Shown: positions 1 to 6,788, counted from the stretch's first letter. The stretch is DNA of 8,569 nt from Bacteroidales bacterium (GCA_028696755.1 JAQVGK010000124.1:1-8569); one strand, 5' to 3'. Numbers and translations: made by a program. The notes: generated from the letters alone by a model not told the origin.

Positions 1-1
1 T

Positions 2-769
2 TTATTCGGCTTTTGGTGGATATGAGAAAATCTTATATTTTGATTTTGAATAATCGAGTGACGCTGCATTATAATGCCACCATTCGGTTTTCGACACATA
101 AAAATATGCCTGCTGCATAACCGTCAACAGCAATTTGCGATTTTCGAACTGCTCTTTACTTAATTTTCCATTATTGTAATAATAATCAGTTTGTGATGGA
201 TAAGCCAAATCGCCAAAAAAATCGAATTCTGTACCCATATCTAAAACATTTCCTACAGAATCGACAATACTTAAATCTAATGCCATTCCATAATTATGAA
301 TTGAACCTCTTTGTGGATTTGCAACATACCAATGTTTAATTGCAGGTTCTACTTTTACCGAATCCCACATTAATTGCTGAGACTCAATACTTCGCACAGC
401 ATCATAGATAATAAATGTATAACCTGGATTCTGCTTTTGAAGAATATTATAAGCATTTCTAAGTTTCAAAAAACATTCGTATTGAACAAAAGCATGCTCC
501 ATCTCTCCATAAAACTTAAATCCCAAAAAATTATCATCGCTTGCATACTTTAAATCAACTAAAATCTGAGGCAAAGAGTCCTGAACATTAACCAACCCCA
601 GACTTTTAAGATAATTCTCGGTTTCGTTAATTTTTTGTTCTTCTACAACTACAGACTTTACTGTATCGACATTTTTAACAACAGGCACAGGCTCTGCTCC
701 ACTTCTACAATCATAAAAAATTGTTAAAAGTGGCAGAATAATTAGAAATATGTATTTGGTCTGTGACAT
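2..769 (-). CDS. Exported VanX/DdpX-type D-Ala-D-Ala dipeptidase (peptidase family M15D)
   Basis: Complete 255-residue protein resembling zinc D-alanyl-D-alanine dipeptidases, which split the D-Ala-D-Ala dipeptide. The family's zinc and catalytic signature is visible: SIHNYGMALDLS carries the ligands His158 and Asp165, and EWWHY carries the catalytic Glu229 and ligand His232. Both spacings (7 and 3 residues) match VanX as I remember it. Arg126 in YDAVRS fits the family's transition-state arginine. Residues 1-20 are hydrophobic and Cys21 follows, so the protein is exported, possibly as a lipoprotein, although FYDC is a poor lipobox. A low-complexity linker covers about residues 22-50. I chose the ATG at 769; an in-frame TTG one codon upstream is less likely. 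The gene diverges from the S9 peptidase gene. No vanH, vanA or vanS/R homologue is present, so a role in peptidoglycan turnover or peptide scavenging is more likely than glycopeptide resistance. The family call is firm; the exact substrate is inferred. Confidence 0.88.
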   Translation of the reverse strand: MSQTKYIFLIILPLLTIFYDCRSGAEPVPVVKNVDTVKSVVVEEQKINETENYLKSLGLVNVQDSLPQILVDLKYASDDNFLGFKFYGEMEHAFVQYECFLKLRNAYNILQKQNPGYTFIIYDAVRSIESQQLMWDSVKVEPAIKHWYVANPQRGSIHNYGMALDLSIVDSVGNVLDMGTEFDFFGDLAYPSQTDYYYNNGKLSKEQFENRKLLLTVMQQAYFYVSKTEWWHYNAASLDYSKSKYKIFSYPPKAE

Positions 770-784
770 CAAATTATATCTTTG
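755..784 (+). promoter_or_regulatory. Bacteroidota-type promoter for the S9B peptidase gene
   Basis: TTTG at 755-758 and TATCTTTG at 777-784 are separated by 18 bp. This agrees with the Bacteroides housekeeping consensus of a -33 TTTG element and a -7 TAnnTTTG element. Transcription would begin near 791, giving a leader of about 24 nt before the ATG at 815. The -33 element lies inside the first codons of the divergent dipeptidase gene. I found no equally good element for the opposite direction in this gap. The assignment rests on the motif match alone. Confidence 0.6.
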
Positions 785-814
785 TAAATGTAAAAATAAT
801 TTAAAAGCAAAGAA

Positions 815-2965
815 ATGAAAAAATCTCTAATCTTTATCATCGGTTTTCTTTTCGTAGCGAGTCCATTCGCTTTTACACAAACCAAATCACTAACTATTGA
901 TGAAGCAGTTGTTGGAGTGTGGAGAGAACTTTATCCAGAATATATTCGTGGGTTGTCAATCAGACCCGAATCAAAAGAGTTTACAAAACTTAAGAAAAAT
1001 GAATTGCTGATTGTAAGCTTCGATCTTAAAAAAGAGAAAACTTTACTAACTCTCGACGAATTAAATACTGCTCTAAAGTCAGCAAATAAACAAGAATGTT
1101 CTTATTTTCCAGCTTTCGAATGGATAGATAAAGACAATATGAGATTTTTTGATGGAAATAATATTATCGATTACAATTTTGTAAAGAAAAATGTAACATT
1201 TTATCTGGCTCTAGCCGAAGAAATTGAAAATATTGATTTTTGCAAAGCTAATAAGATGGCTGCATACACAATTGGGAATAATTTATCGGTTTGTGGTGAG
1301 GATGCAGTGGTAAAACAAGTTAGCAACGAGCGCGATAAAGACATAGTTTTCGGTCAAACTGTTGCACGAAACGAATTTGGAATTGAAAAAGGAACATATT
1401 GGTCACCAGCTGGAAATTTTTTAGCGTTTTATCGCAAAGATGAAACCAATGTAACTGATTACCCAGTTGTAAATACTGATAAAAGAATTGCAGAAACCGA
1501 ACCGGTTAAATATTGCATGGCTGGGATGAAAAGCGAAGAGGTTACTCTCGGCATTTATGACATTAAAACTGGAAAGATAAAATATATCGAAACTGGCGAA
1601 CCCAAAGAGCAATTTCTTACAAATATTGCCTGGAGTCCAGATGAAAAACATGTTTACATCGCTGTTTTGAACAGGGAACAAAACCATATGAAATTAAACA
1701 AATACGATATTGCTAGTGGAAAATTTGTAAGTACTTTATTTGAAGAAAAAAGCGACAAATATGTTGAGCCATTGCATCCAATGACATTTTTACCAACCGA
1801 TCCAAGCAAATTTATCTGGCAAACCAGAAAAGATGGATTTTCGCATTTGTATCTTTACGATACCGATGGCAAGCAAATCTCGCAGATTACCAAAGGAAAC
1901 TACGAAGTAACCGAAGTATATGGTTTTACTGCCGATGGTAAAGATCTGATTATTAAAGCAAATAAGGAAACTCCTATTGATTTTGACATTTACCGAGTAA
2001 ACATTGCTACTGGTGCAATTATACGAATTACCAAAGATGCTGGAACACATTCGGCAACAGTTTCGATTGGAGGCGAATATATTATTGACAATTACAGTAG
2101 CACCACTGTACCAAACGAATACGTGATTTACGACACAAAAGGTAAAAAGATCAGCACAATTTTAAGTTCAAAAAATCCACTTGCCAATTACAAACTTGGA
2201 GAAATGAAAATTGGCACTTTAAAAGCTAACGATGGACAAACAGATTTGTATTATCGAATGATTTTACCTCCAGATTTTGATGCAACAAAAAAATACCCGG
2301 TTATTGTTTATGTTTATGGTGGACCACATGCACAGTTGGTTACAAACGACTGGTTGGGTGGTGCATCGGGTTGGGATTTTTACATGGCTCAGGAAGGTTA
2401 CATTATGTTTACTTTGGATAATCGTGGTTCGGCAAATCGTGGAGCTGCTTTCGAGAATATTATTCACCGTCAACTAGGAGTTATTGAATCTCAAGATCAG
2501 ATGACTGGAATCGAGTATCTAAGATCGCTTGGTTATGCCGATATGGACAGAATTGGTGTACATGGATGGAGCTATGGAGGATTTATGACCACAACTCTTA
2601 TGACAGATCATGCCGATGTTTTTAAAGTTGGCGTTGCCGGCGGACCAGTAATTAACTGGGAATTGTACGAAATTATGTATGGTGAGAGATACATGGATAT
2701 GCCACAAGAAAACGAAGAAGGTTATGCTAACAATAATTTACTTAATAAAGTTGAAAATCTTACTGGTCGTTTAATGCTTATTCATGGCACTGCCGATCCA
2801 GTGGTTGTTTGGCAACATTCGCTCAATTTTGTGCAAAAATGCGTTGAAAAGAAAGTGTTAGTGGATTATATGGTTTATCCAGGACACGAGCACAACGTAA
2901 GAGGCTACGATAGAATTCATCTCATGCGCATTGTTACAAGATATTTTGAGGATCATTTGAAGTAG
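815..2965 (+). CDS. Secreted prolyl tripeptidyl/dipeptidyl peptidase, family S9B (DPP-IV type)
   Basis: Complete 716-residue serine peptidase expected to release short N-terminal peptides ending in proline in the periplasm. Residues 1 to about 21 form a signal peptide. A beta-propeller domain covers roughly 60-450, and an alpha/beta-hydrolase domain follows to the end. The triad is Ser586 in GWSYGGF, Asp661 in GTADPVVVW and His693 in GHEHN. These spacings (75 and 32) equal those I remember for Porphyromonas gingivalis PtpA (Ser603, Asp678, His710). Glu187 in the NEFGIEKGTYWSP segment and Glu619 in LYEIMYGERY fall where PtpA has its two N-terminus-binding glutamates (205 and 636). That favours tripeptidyl over classical dipeptidyl peptidase activity, because DPP-IV has a double Glu at the first site. 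The length is close to PtpA (about 732). The ATG start is directly followed by the signal peptide. The gene has its own predicted promoter and converges with the LtaS-like gene. The family is certain; tripeptide specificity is inferred. Confidence 0.93.
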   Translation: MKKSLIFIIGFLFVASPFAFTQTKSLTIDEAVVGVWRELYPEYIRGLSIRPESKEFTKLKKNELLIVSFDLKKEKTLLTLDELNTALKSANKQECSYFPAFEWIDKDNMRFFDGNNIIDYNFVKKNVTFYLALAEEIENIDFCKANKMAAYTIGNNLSVCGEDAVVKQVSNERDKDIVFGQTVARNEFGIEKGTYWSPAGNFLAFYRKDETNVTDYPVVNTDKRIAETEPVKYCMAGMKSEEVTLGIYDIKTGKIKYIETGEPKEQFLTNIAWSPDEKHVYIAVLNREQNHMKLNKYDIASGKFVSTLFEEKSDKYVEPLHPMTFLPTDPSKFIWQTRKDGFSHLYLYDTDGKQISQITKGNYEVTEVYGFTADGKDLIIKANKETPIDFDIYRVNIATGAIIRITKDAGTHSATVSIGGEYIIDNYSSTTVPNEYVIYDTKGKKISTILSSKNPLANYKLGEMKIGTLKANDGQTDLYYRMILPPDFDATKKYPVIVYVYGGPHAQLVTNDWLGGASGWDFYMAQEGYIMFTLDNRGSANRGAAFENIIHRQLGVIESQDQMTGIEYLRSLGYADMDRIGVHGWSYGGFMTTTLMTDHADVFKVGVAGGPVINWELYEIMYGERYMDMPQENEEGYANNNLLNKVENLTGRLMLIHGTADPVVVWQHSLNFVQKCVEKKVLVDYMVYPGHEHNVRGYDRIHLMRIVTRYFEDHLK

Positions 2966-2969
2966 AACT

Positions 2970-3058
2970 GAGCGAAGCTCCAAATCACAAATCACAACGG
3001 CGCAGCCCTCACGCAAGTAAATAGCAATGATTACTGCTAAGTTTGTGATTTGTGATTT
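2970..3058. repeat. Nested palindromic element between convergent genes
   Basis: A perfect 16-bp inverted repeat has arms at 2982-2997 (AAATCACAAATCACAA) and 3043-3058 and a 45-nt interior. Each arm is itself two 7-bp tandem units. Just outside the left arm, 2970-2980 reads GAGCGAAGCTC, and just inside it 2999-3007 reads GGCGCAGCC. Both contain the GCGNAGC mini-hairpin motif. The interior also has short complementary segments, AGTAA (3016-3020) with TTACT (3031-3035), and alternatively TAGCA (3022-3026) with TGCTA (3035-3039). The element fills the gap between two convergent stop codons, so it may act as a bidirectional terminator or RNA 3'-end stabiliser. No T-tract follows either side, so a classical intrinsic terminator is not shown. 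It could instead be a dispersed intergenic repeat. Confidence 0.75.
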
Positions 3059-3064
3059 CCCCTT

Positions 3065-4894
3065 CTACTCCAGCCCTTCATAATACTCTGCCAACTTCTG
3101 TGCGTAGGCTTTTGCTTGATCGTCGAGTTTTTCCGAATCCCAACCACGATAGATAAATTTGTCGGGATTCATGTCGTAAATTACCCAACGTGGTCCTTTA
3201 ACAAATGCATAACCGTGGTTAAAAGCATAGAAAGCATTAGGAATGTACTTTTTAAATAAATCTTCGCTAAAAAGATACTCATCATGTTTGATGTTAAGAG
3301 CTCCCAGCAATGTTGCACTTAAATCGGATTGATCAGAAGGATTTGTATATCGGAAAGGCTCACAGCTAACAGCCCCACCTGTCCACAACATAAAAATCTG
3401 AAACTTCGGCAAATCCCACACTTCAACATTCCCGTATCTTGTGCCATGATCCGAAACTAAAATTACCAACATATCGTTCCAGTCGGGTAGTTTTTTTAGC
3501 TTTGTAAGAAAATCATTGAGGCACGAATCGGTATAATAATAAGCATTCATGCATCGCTGTGATTCCGTCTTAGTTCCGTATGGTCCGACAAATGGCACAT
3601 CGTAAGGCTCGTGGCTGCTTAGAGTAAACAAAACTGTAAACAAGCTGTCGTTTTCGGAAGCAATATCATTATAAAAAATATCAAACATACACTCGTCGTG
3701 ATATCCCCATTTGGTTTGAGCGCAATCAGACGAAACATTGTTTTTCGAAACTATTTTCTGAACGCCACCCGATTTAAGATACGACTGCATATTGGCAAAA
3801 TTAACATCACCTCCATAATAAAATGAGGTTTTGTAACCGTTGGCAGCCAAAGTCTTTGGTAATGCTGGAAGTTTTGCTGATTTTACAGGATCTTTCATTA
3901 TCGAATACGCTGGCATAGTTGGCAAACCACTTAGAATTGAAACTATTCCCTTCTCGCTCCTGTCGCCATTTGCAAAAAAATTATCGAATAAAACTCCTTC
4001 GCTTGCCCATTTATGAAGCTTAGGAGTTACTGATTTATCAATACTATCGAGTCTAATCGCATTTTTGGTAAAGCTTTCCAAAACAACAACAACAATTTTC
4101 TTTGGACGTTTATTAATAACTGTCAAAACTGTATCTGAAGACTCGTGCGCAATAGAAAATAATTCATCGGCCTTTTCTTTTTCGAAATATTTATATCTTG
4201 AGTAATCAATTTCTTCGGCAAAGAAAGCTGTACCGCTGTTCCATACAACATTTATAGCAGCATGATTTAAAAACATATTGTCGGAAAAGTATGCAGAGCC
4301 AGCATTAATCGGAATGATACCAACTCCACCACGAATAGGAATAAAAAGCGATCCGGCAATTATCAAGTAAAATCCTGCCCACCATTTCTCAGCAATTACA
4401 GTTTTTATTTTTTTACCTATGATTAGATAATAAAGCCAAAACATTCCGATTGCTAAATCGAGATAAAGAAATGCTAAAAAGACCATTCGCCAGTTACTTG
4501 TTGAGGCCTTCATTACAGCTGGCGTGTTTAAATATTGTAGAGGAGTATCATCTAGTCTAAATCCCCAATACTGATAAACTTCGGCATCTCCGATAACAAT
4601 TAGCGAAAACACAGCAAGCAGTAATCCAGTAAAAACATCAAGCGAGATTTTAAGTACTTTATGCGATTTAAAAAATGCCGAAACTAAAAATATTGGAGCA
4701 GCAAAAAATCCTACATAGCCAATCATCGAGGCATCGAGTCTAAATCCATGAACAAAAGTTAGAATCAAATCCCAAAAACTTGCATCGCCTGCCTCACTTA
4801 AATTAAAAAGAATGAAATAAATGCGGGCTACCACGAAATAGAGATACCAGAAGAGTAAGTATGAAAAAAATATTATAAATCGTTTGAATTTCAT
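3065..4894 (-). CDS. LtaS-like membrane sulfatase/phosphoglycerol-transferase family protein
   Basis: Complete 609-residue protein with the lipoteichoic-acid-synthase architecture. About five hydrophobic helices (near 5-30, 57-75, 83-103, 136-160 and 170-187) precede an extracytoplasmic alkaline-phosphatase-superfamily domain from about 265. Candidate metal and active-site residues are Glu273 in VLESF, Ser313 in NGDRSEKGI, and Asp482-His483 in VSDHG. His428 in SSHEP resembles the substrate-binding histidine of LtaS. Ser313 takes the place of the LtaS threonine nucleophile; from memory, GDRSxKG is usual in Bacteroidota members. Known relatives transfer phosphoglycerol or phosphoethanolamine, or hydrolyse sulfate esters. 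A Gram-negative Bacteroidota cell has no lipoteichoic acid, so the natural acceptor is unknown, perhaps a periplasmic glycan, lipid or surface polysaccharide. The ATG at 4894 begins the first helix. The gene diverges from hipBA and converges with the S9 peptidase gene, so it is probably monocistronic. Family confident, substrate not. Confidence 0.88.
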   Translation of the reverse strand: MKFKRFIIFFSYLLFWYLYFVVARIYFILFNLSEAGDASFWDLILTFVHGFRLDASMIGYVGFFAAPIFLVSAFFKSHKVLKISLDVFTGLLLAVFSLIVIGDAEVYQYWGFRLDDTPLQYLNTPAVMKASTSNWRMVFLAFLYLDLAIGMFWLYYLIIGKKIKTVIAEKWWAGFYLIIAGSLFIPIRGGVGIIPINAGSAYFSDNMFLNHAAINVVWNSGTAFFAEEIDYSRYKYFEKEKADELFSIAHESSDTVLTVINKRPKKIVVVVLESFTKNAIRLDSIDKSVTPKLHKWASEGVLFDNFFANGDRSEKGIVSILSGLPTMPAYSIMKDPVKSAKLPALPKTLAANGYKTSFYYGGDVNFANMQSYLKSGGVQKIVSKNNVSSDCAQTKWGYHDECMFDIFYNDIASENDSLFTVLFTLSSHEPYDVPFVGPYGTKTESQRCMNAYYYTDSCLNDFLTKLKKLPDWNDMLVILVSDHGTRYGNVEVWDLPKFQIFMLWTGGAVSCEPFRYTNPSDQSDLSATLLGALNIKHDEYLFSEDLFKKYIPNAFYAFNHGYAFVKGPRWVIYDMNPDKFIYRGWDSEKLDDQAKAYAQKLAEYYEGLE

Positions 4895-4908
4895 CTTATG
4901 TGTTTTTG

Positions 4909-4916
4909 CAAAAATA
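4909..4916 (-). promoter_or_regulatory. Candidate -7 element for the LtaS-like gene
   Basis: On the minus strand 4916-4909 reads TATTTTTG, matching TAnnTTTG, and it lies 14 bp before the ATG at 4894. Transcription would start near 4902 with a very short leader. The expected -33 position (near 4935-4939) shows only TTTCG-like sequence, so the -33 match is poor. In AT-rich DNA a chance match is quite possible. Confidence 0.35.
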
Positions 4917-5023
4917 AGGATTTTTAAAAATGTGCGAAAATTGAGGCAAAGTATTTTATAAAATGTAGAAAACCAAACTTCGCGACCTAAATACTTTAAT
5001 AAACTGTAAAATTTTCATCATAA

Positions 5024-5043
5024 TGTGTACTATATTAAACATT
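5024..5043 (+). promoter_or_regulatory. Upstream copy of the putative HipB operator
   Basis: This 20-bp stretch recurs at 5055-5074 with a single C/T difference. Its first 18 bases (TGTGTACTATATTAAACA) form an imperfect palindrome fitting TGTnTAnTATAnTAnACA, with 14 of 18 positions symmetric, as expected for a dimeric XRE-family repressor. It overlaps the likely -33 region of the hipB promoter. Operator function is inferred from symmetry, repetition and position. Confidence 0.7.
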
Positions 5044-5048
5044 TTTGT

Positions 5049-5056
5049 TATTTTTG
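5049..5056 (+). promoter_or_regulatory. Candidate -7 element of the hipBA promoter
   Basis: TATTTTTG fits TAnnTTTG and lies between the two operator-like repeats, sharing two bases with the second. TGTG at 5024-5027 is a possible weak -33 element at 21-bp spacing, inside the first repeat. The start of transcription would be near 5063, leaving a leader of about 12 nt. HipB bound at either repeat would block this promoter. Confidence 0.5.
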
Positions 5057-5074
5057 TGTATTATATTAAACATT
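5055..5074 (+). promoter_or_regulatory. Downstream copy of the putative HipB operator
   Basis: This second 20-bp copy ends at the base immediately before the hipB ATG. Its 18-bp palindrome (TGTGTATTATATTAAACA) matches the upstream copy except at one base. The two centres are 31 bp apart, about three helical turns, so two HipB dimers could sit on the same DNA face and interact. Confidence 0.7.
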
Positions 5075-5407
5075 ATGAAAGAAGAGAACATAATTATTTC
5101 AGCAAAAGCAGAGTCGGCAATTTTGCTTTTAGGCGAGAATATACGTCTGGCCAGATTGAGACGAAAGCTATCTGCGGCTCAAGTTTCGGAACGAGCCGGC
5201 ATTTCGAGATCAAGTCTTTGGAAAATCGAAAAAGGTGCATCAACAGTTTCGATTGGTAGTATTGCTCAAGTACTTTTCATTCTAGGATTGGAAAAAGAGC
5301 TTAGCAATGTTGCTCAAAATGATAGCCTTGGTCGCAAGCTTCAGGATTTAGAGATTTCAGTAAAGAAAAGAGCACCTAAACGTTTAAAAAGTACCGAAAA
5401 TGAGTAA
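5075..5407 (+). CDS. hipB: HipB-like XRE-family antitoxin and repressor
   Basis: Complete 110-residue helix-turn-helix protein, expected to repress its own operon as a dimer and to bind and neutralise the HipA kinase. The XRE/HTH_3 domain covers about residues 18-76. It has the typical pattern of an ENIRLARLRRKLSAAQVSERAG scaffold segment (20-42), a recognition helix around SRSSLWKIEKG (44-54), and a conserved hydrophobic close near ALGLE-like sequence at 67-73. The last 25 residues are basic and hydrophilic and look disordered, like the flexible tail of E. coli HipB. I chose ATG 5075 because the HTH length is then normal and the operator ends just before it. A TTG-initiated extension from 5045 would run through the operator. 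The gene overlaps hipA by 8 bp, suggesting translational coupling. The HTH family is clear from the sequence; the HipB role rests on the adjacent hipA. Confidence 0.88.
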   Translation: MKEENIIISAKAESAILLLGENIRLARLRRKLSAAQVSERAGISRSSLWKIEKGASTVSIGSIAQVLFILGLEKELSNVAQNDSLGRKLQDLEISVKKRAPKRLKSTENE

Positions 5408-6674
5408 TGATAAAACTATATTAGTATATGCCGATTGGGACTGGCTTCCTCAAACATACAAAATTGGGAATTTATACTCATACGCTTTGCGTGGCAAAGA
5501 AGTTTTTTCATTTGAATATGACAAGAACTGGCTTAAAAGTGGTTTTGCTACAAATATAGATCCTGACTTGTCGATGTACACCGGAAGACAATTTATCAAC
5601 GAATCGAAACCAAATTTTGGAGTTTTTTCCGATTCTTCACCCGACCGTTGGGGACGCATTTTAATGAAACGCCGCGAATCAATTATTGCACGGCAACAAA
5701 ATAGGGCAGTTCAAACTCTTGCAGAATCTGACTTTCTGCTCGGTGTTTACGACGAATATAGATTGGGTGGGATTCGCTTTAAAACAGATGAAAATGCCGA
5801 ATATCTAAATGCAGATAGCGAACTTGCAACTCCACCTTGGGCATATTTAGCAAAGCTTGAGCAAGCTGCTAAAAATATTGAGGACGATGCTATGAGCGAT
5901 GATGATACAAATATGAAATGGATAAAAATACTAATTGCACCAGGCTCTTCAATAGGTGGTGCTCGTCCCAAAGCCAATGTTTCGGATAAACATAATAATC
6001 TGTGGATTGCAAAATTCCCATCAAAAGACGATGATTCCGACATTGGAGCTTGGGAGATTGTTGCTGCTGAAATTGCAAAAAATGCTGGTGTAAATATTTG
6101 CACATTTTCACATGACAAATTCAATTCAAATAAAACAACATTTCTTTCAAAGCGATTCGATCGCACAGAAAAGGGAAAAAGAATTCATTTTGCTTCGGCA
6201 ATGTGCTTATTAGGATACAATGATGGTACCAATGCATCGGATGGAGCTGGCTATCCTGAAATTGCCGAGTTTATTATAAGGTTTGGCTGTGATGTTAAAA
6301 ATGATTTAGAAGAACTTTACAAAAGGATTTGCCTTTCGGTTATAATCAGCAATACTGATGACCACTTAAGAAATCACGGCTTTATTCTAAGGCCTGATGG
6401 CTGGAAACTTTCGCCTGCATTTGATATAAATCCTAATCCAAGTGGCTCTGGCCTTAGCCTCAACATATCGGAAACAGATAATTCTCAGGATTTGGAGCTG
6501 CTCCGATCGGCGCATAAAATTTACCGCTTATCCTTAAGCCGTGCTAGCGAAATAATAAATAATGTAATTGTTGCGGCAAGTAATTGGAGAAAAATTGCTT
6601 TAAAAATGAATATTGACAAACATGCGATTGATTATTATCAAAATGCATTTAGGTTGACAAAAGTAAGTGCCTAA
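5400..6674 (+). CDS. hipA: HipA-family serine/threonine kinase toxin
   Basis: Complete 424-residue protein, close to E. coli HipA (440). HipA kinases phosphorylate translation components, glutamyl-tRNA synthetase in E. coli, causing growth arrest and persistence. An N-terminal HipA_N-type region covers about 1-125, including FSDSSPDRWGR near 76-86. The kinase core follows. The glycine-rich segment SSIGGARPK (183-191) contains Ser184, which lines up with the autophosphorylated Ser150 of E. coli HipA. Lys205 in IAKFP fits the ATP-binding lysine. NTDDHLRNHGF (318-328) provides catalytic Asp320 and metal-binding Asn325, and AFDINP (340-345) provides the metal-binding Asp342. All key residues are present, so the enzyme looks active. 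The region between kinase lobes and the C-terminal helical domain is intact. Its target cannot be told from sequence. It is expressed from the hipB promoter through an ATGA-type overlap. No frameshift or truncation is seen. Confidence 0.93.
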   Translation: MSNDKTILVYADWDWLPQTYKIGNLYSYALRGKEVFSFEYDKNWLKSGFATNIDPDLSMYTGRQFINESKPNFGVFSDSSPDRWGRILMKRRESIIARQQNRAVQTLAESDFLLGVYDEYRLGGIRFKTDENAEYLNADSELATPPWAYLAKLEQAAKNIEDDAMSDDDTNMKWIKILIAPGSSIGGARPKANVSDKHNNLWIAKFPSKDDDSDIGAWEIVAAEIAKNAGVNICTFSHDKFNSNKTTFLSKRFDRTEKGKRIHFASAMCLLGYNDGTNASDGAGYPEIAEFIIRFGCDVKNDLEELYKRICLSVIISNTDDHLRNHGFILRPDGWKLSPAFDINPNPSGSGLSLNISETDNSQDLELLRSAHKIYRLSLSRASEIINNVIVAASNWRKIALKMNIDKHAIDYYQNAFRLTKVSA

Positions 6675-6788
6675 ATGTTTACCATAATATTTCATTTAAA
6701 ATCAAATTAAGTGCAGAGAAATTCTTTTTTTTTACAGAAAAGCAACAATCTTTTAAAGTAAATTTTCTACTCTATCAAAACATTTTCA

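Noticed and set aside
2..769. Vancomycin-resistance function for the VanX-like gene.
   Set aside because: No vanH, ligase or regulator genes are nearby, the protein carries an export signal, and Gram-negative cells are shielded from the drug.
5045..5074. TTG-initiated N-terminal extension of hipB.
   Set aside because: It would translate the second operator repeat into a non-conserved hydrophobic stretch; ATG 5075 gives a normal HipB N-terminus.
5023..5259. A 78-codon reading frame overlapping the hipB operator and the start of hipB in another frame.
   Set aside because: It runs through the operator repeats and out of frame across the HTH domain, has no recognisable composition or motif, and hipB explains the region fully.
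5411..5428. A third operator-like sequence at the start of hipA sharing ACTATATTA with the upstream repeats.
   Set aside because: Only the central core and one half-site position match; the outer TGT and ACA are missing on both sides.
6715..6733. Possible intrinsic terminator after hipA, based on a nine-T run at 6725-6733.
   Set aside because: The only stem before it is a four-pair AGAA/TTCT without a proper loop or G-C content, so a hairpin is not supported.
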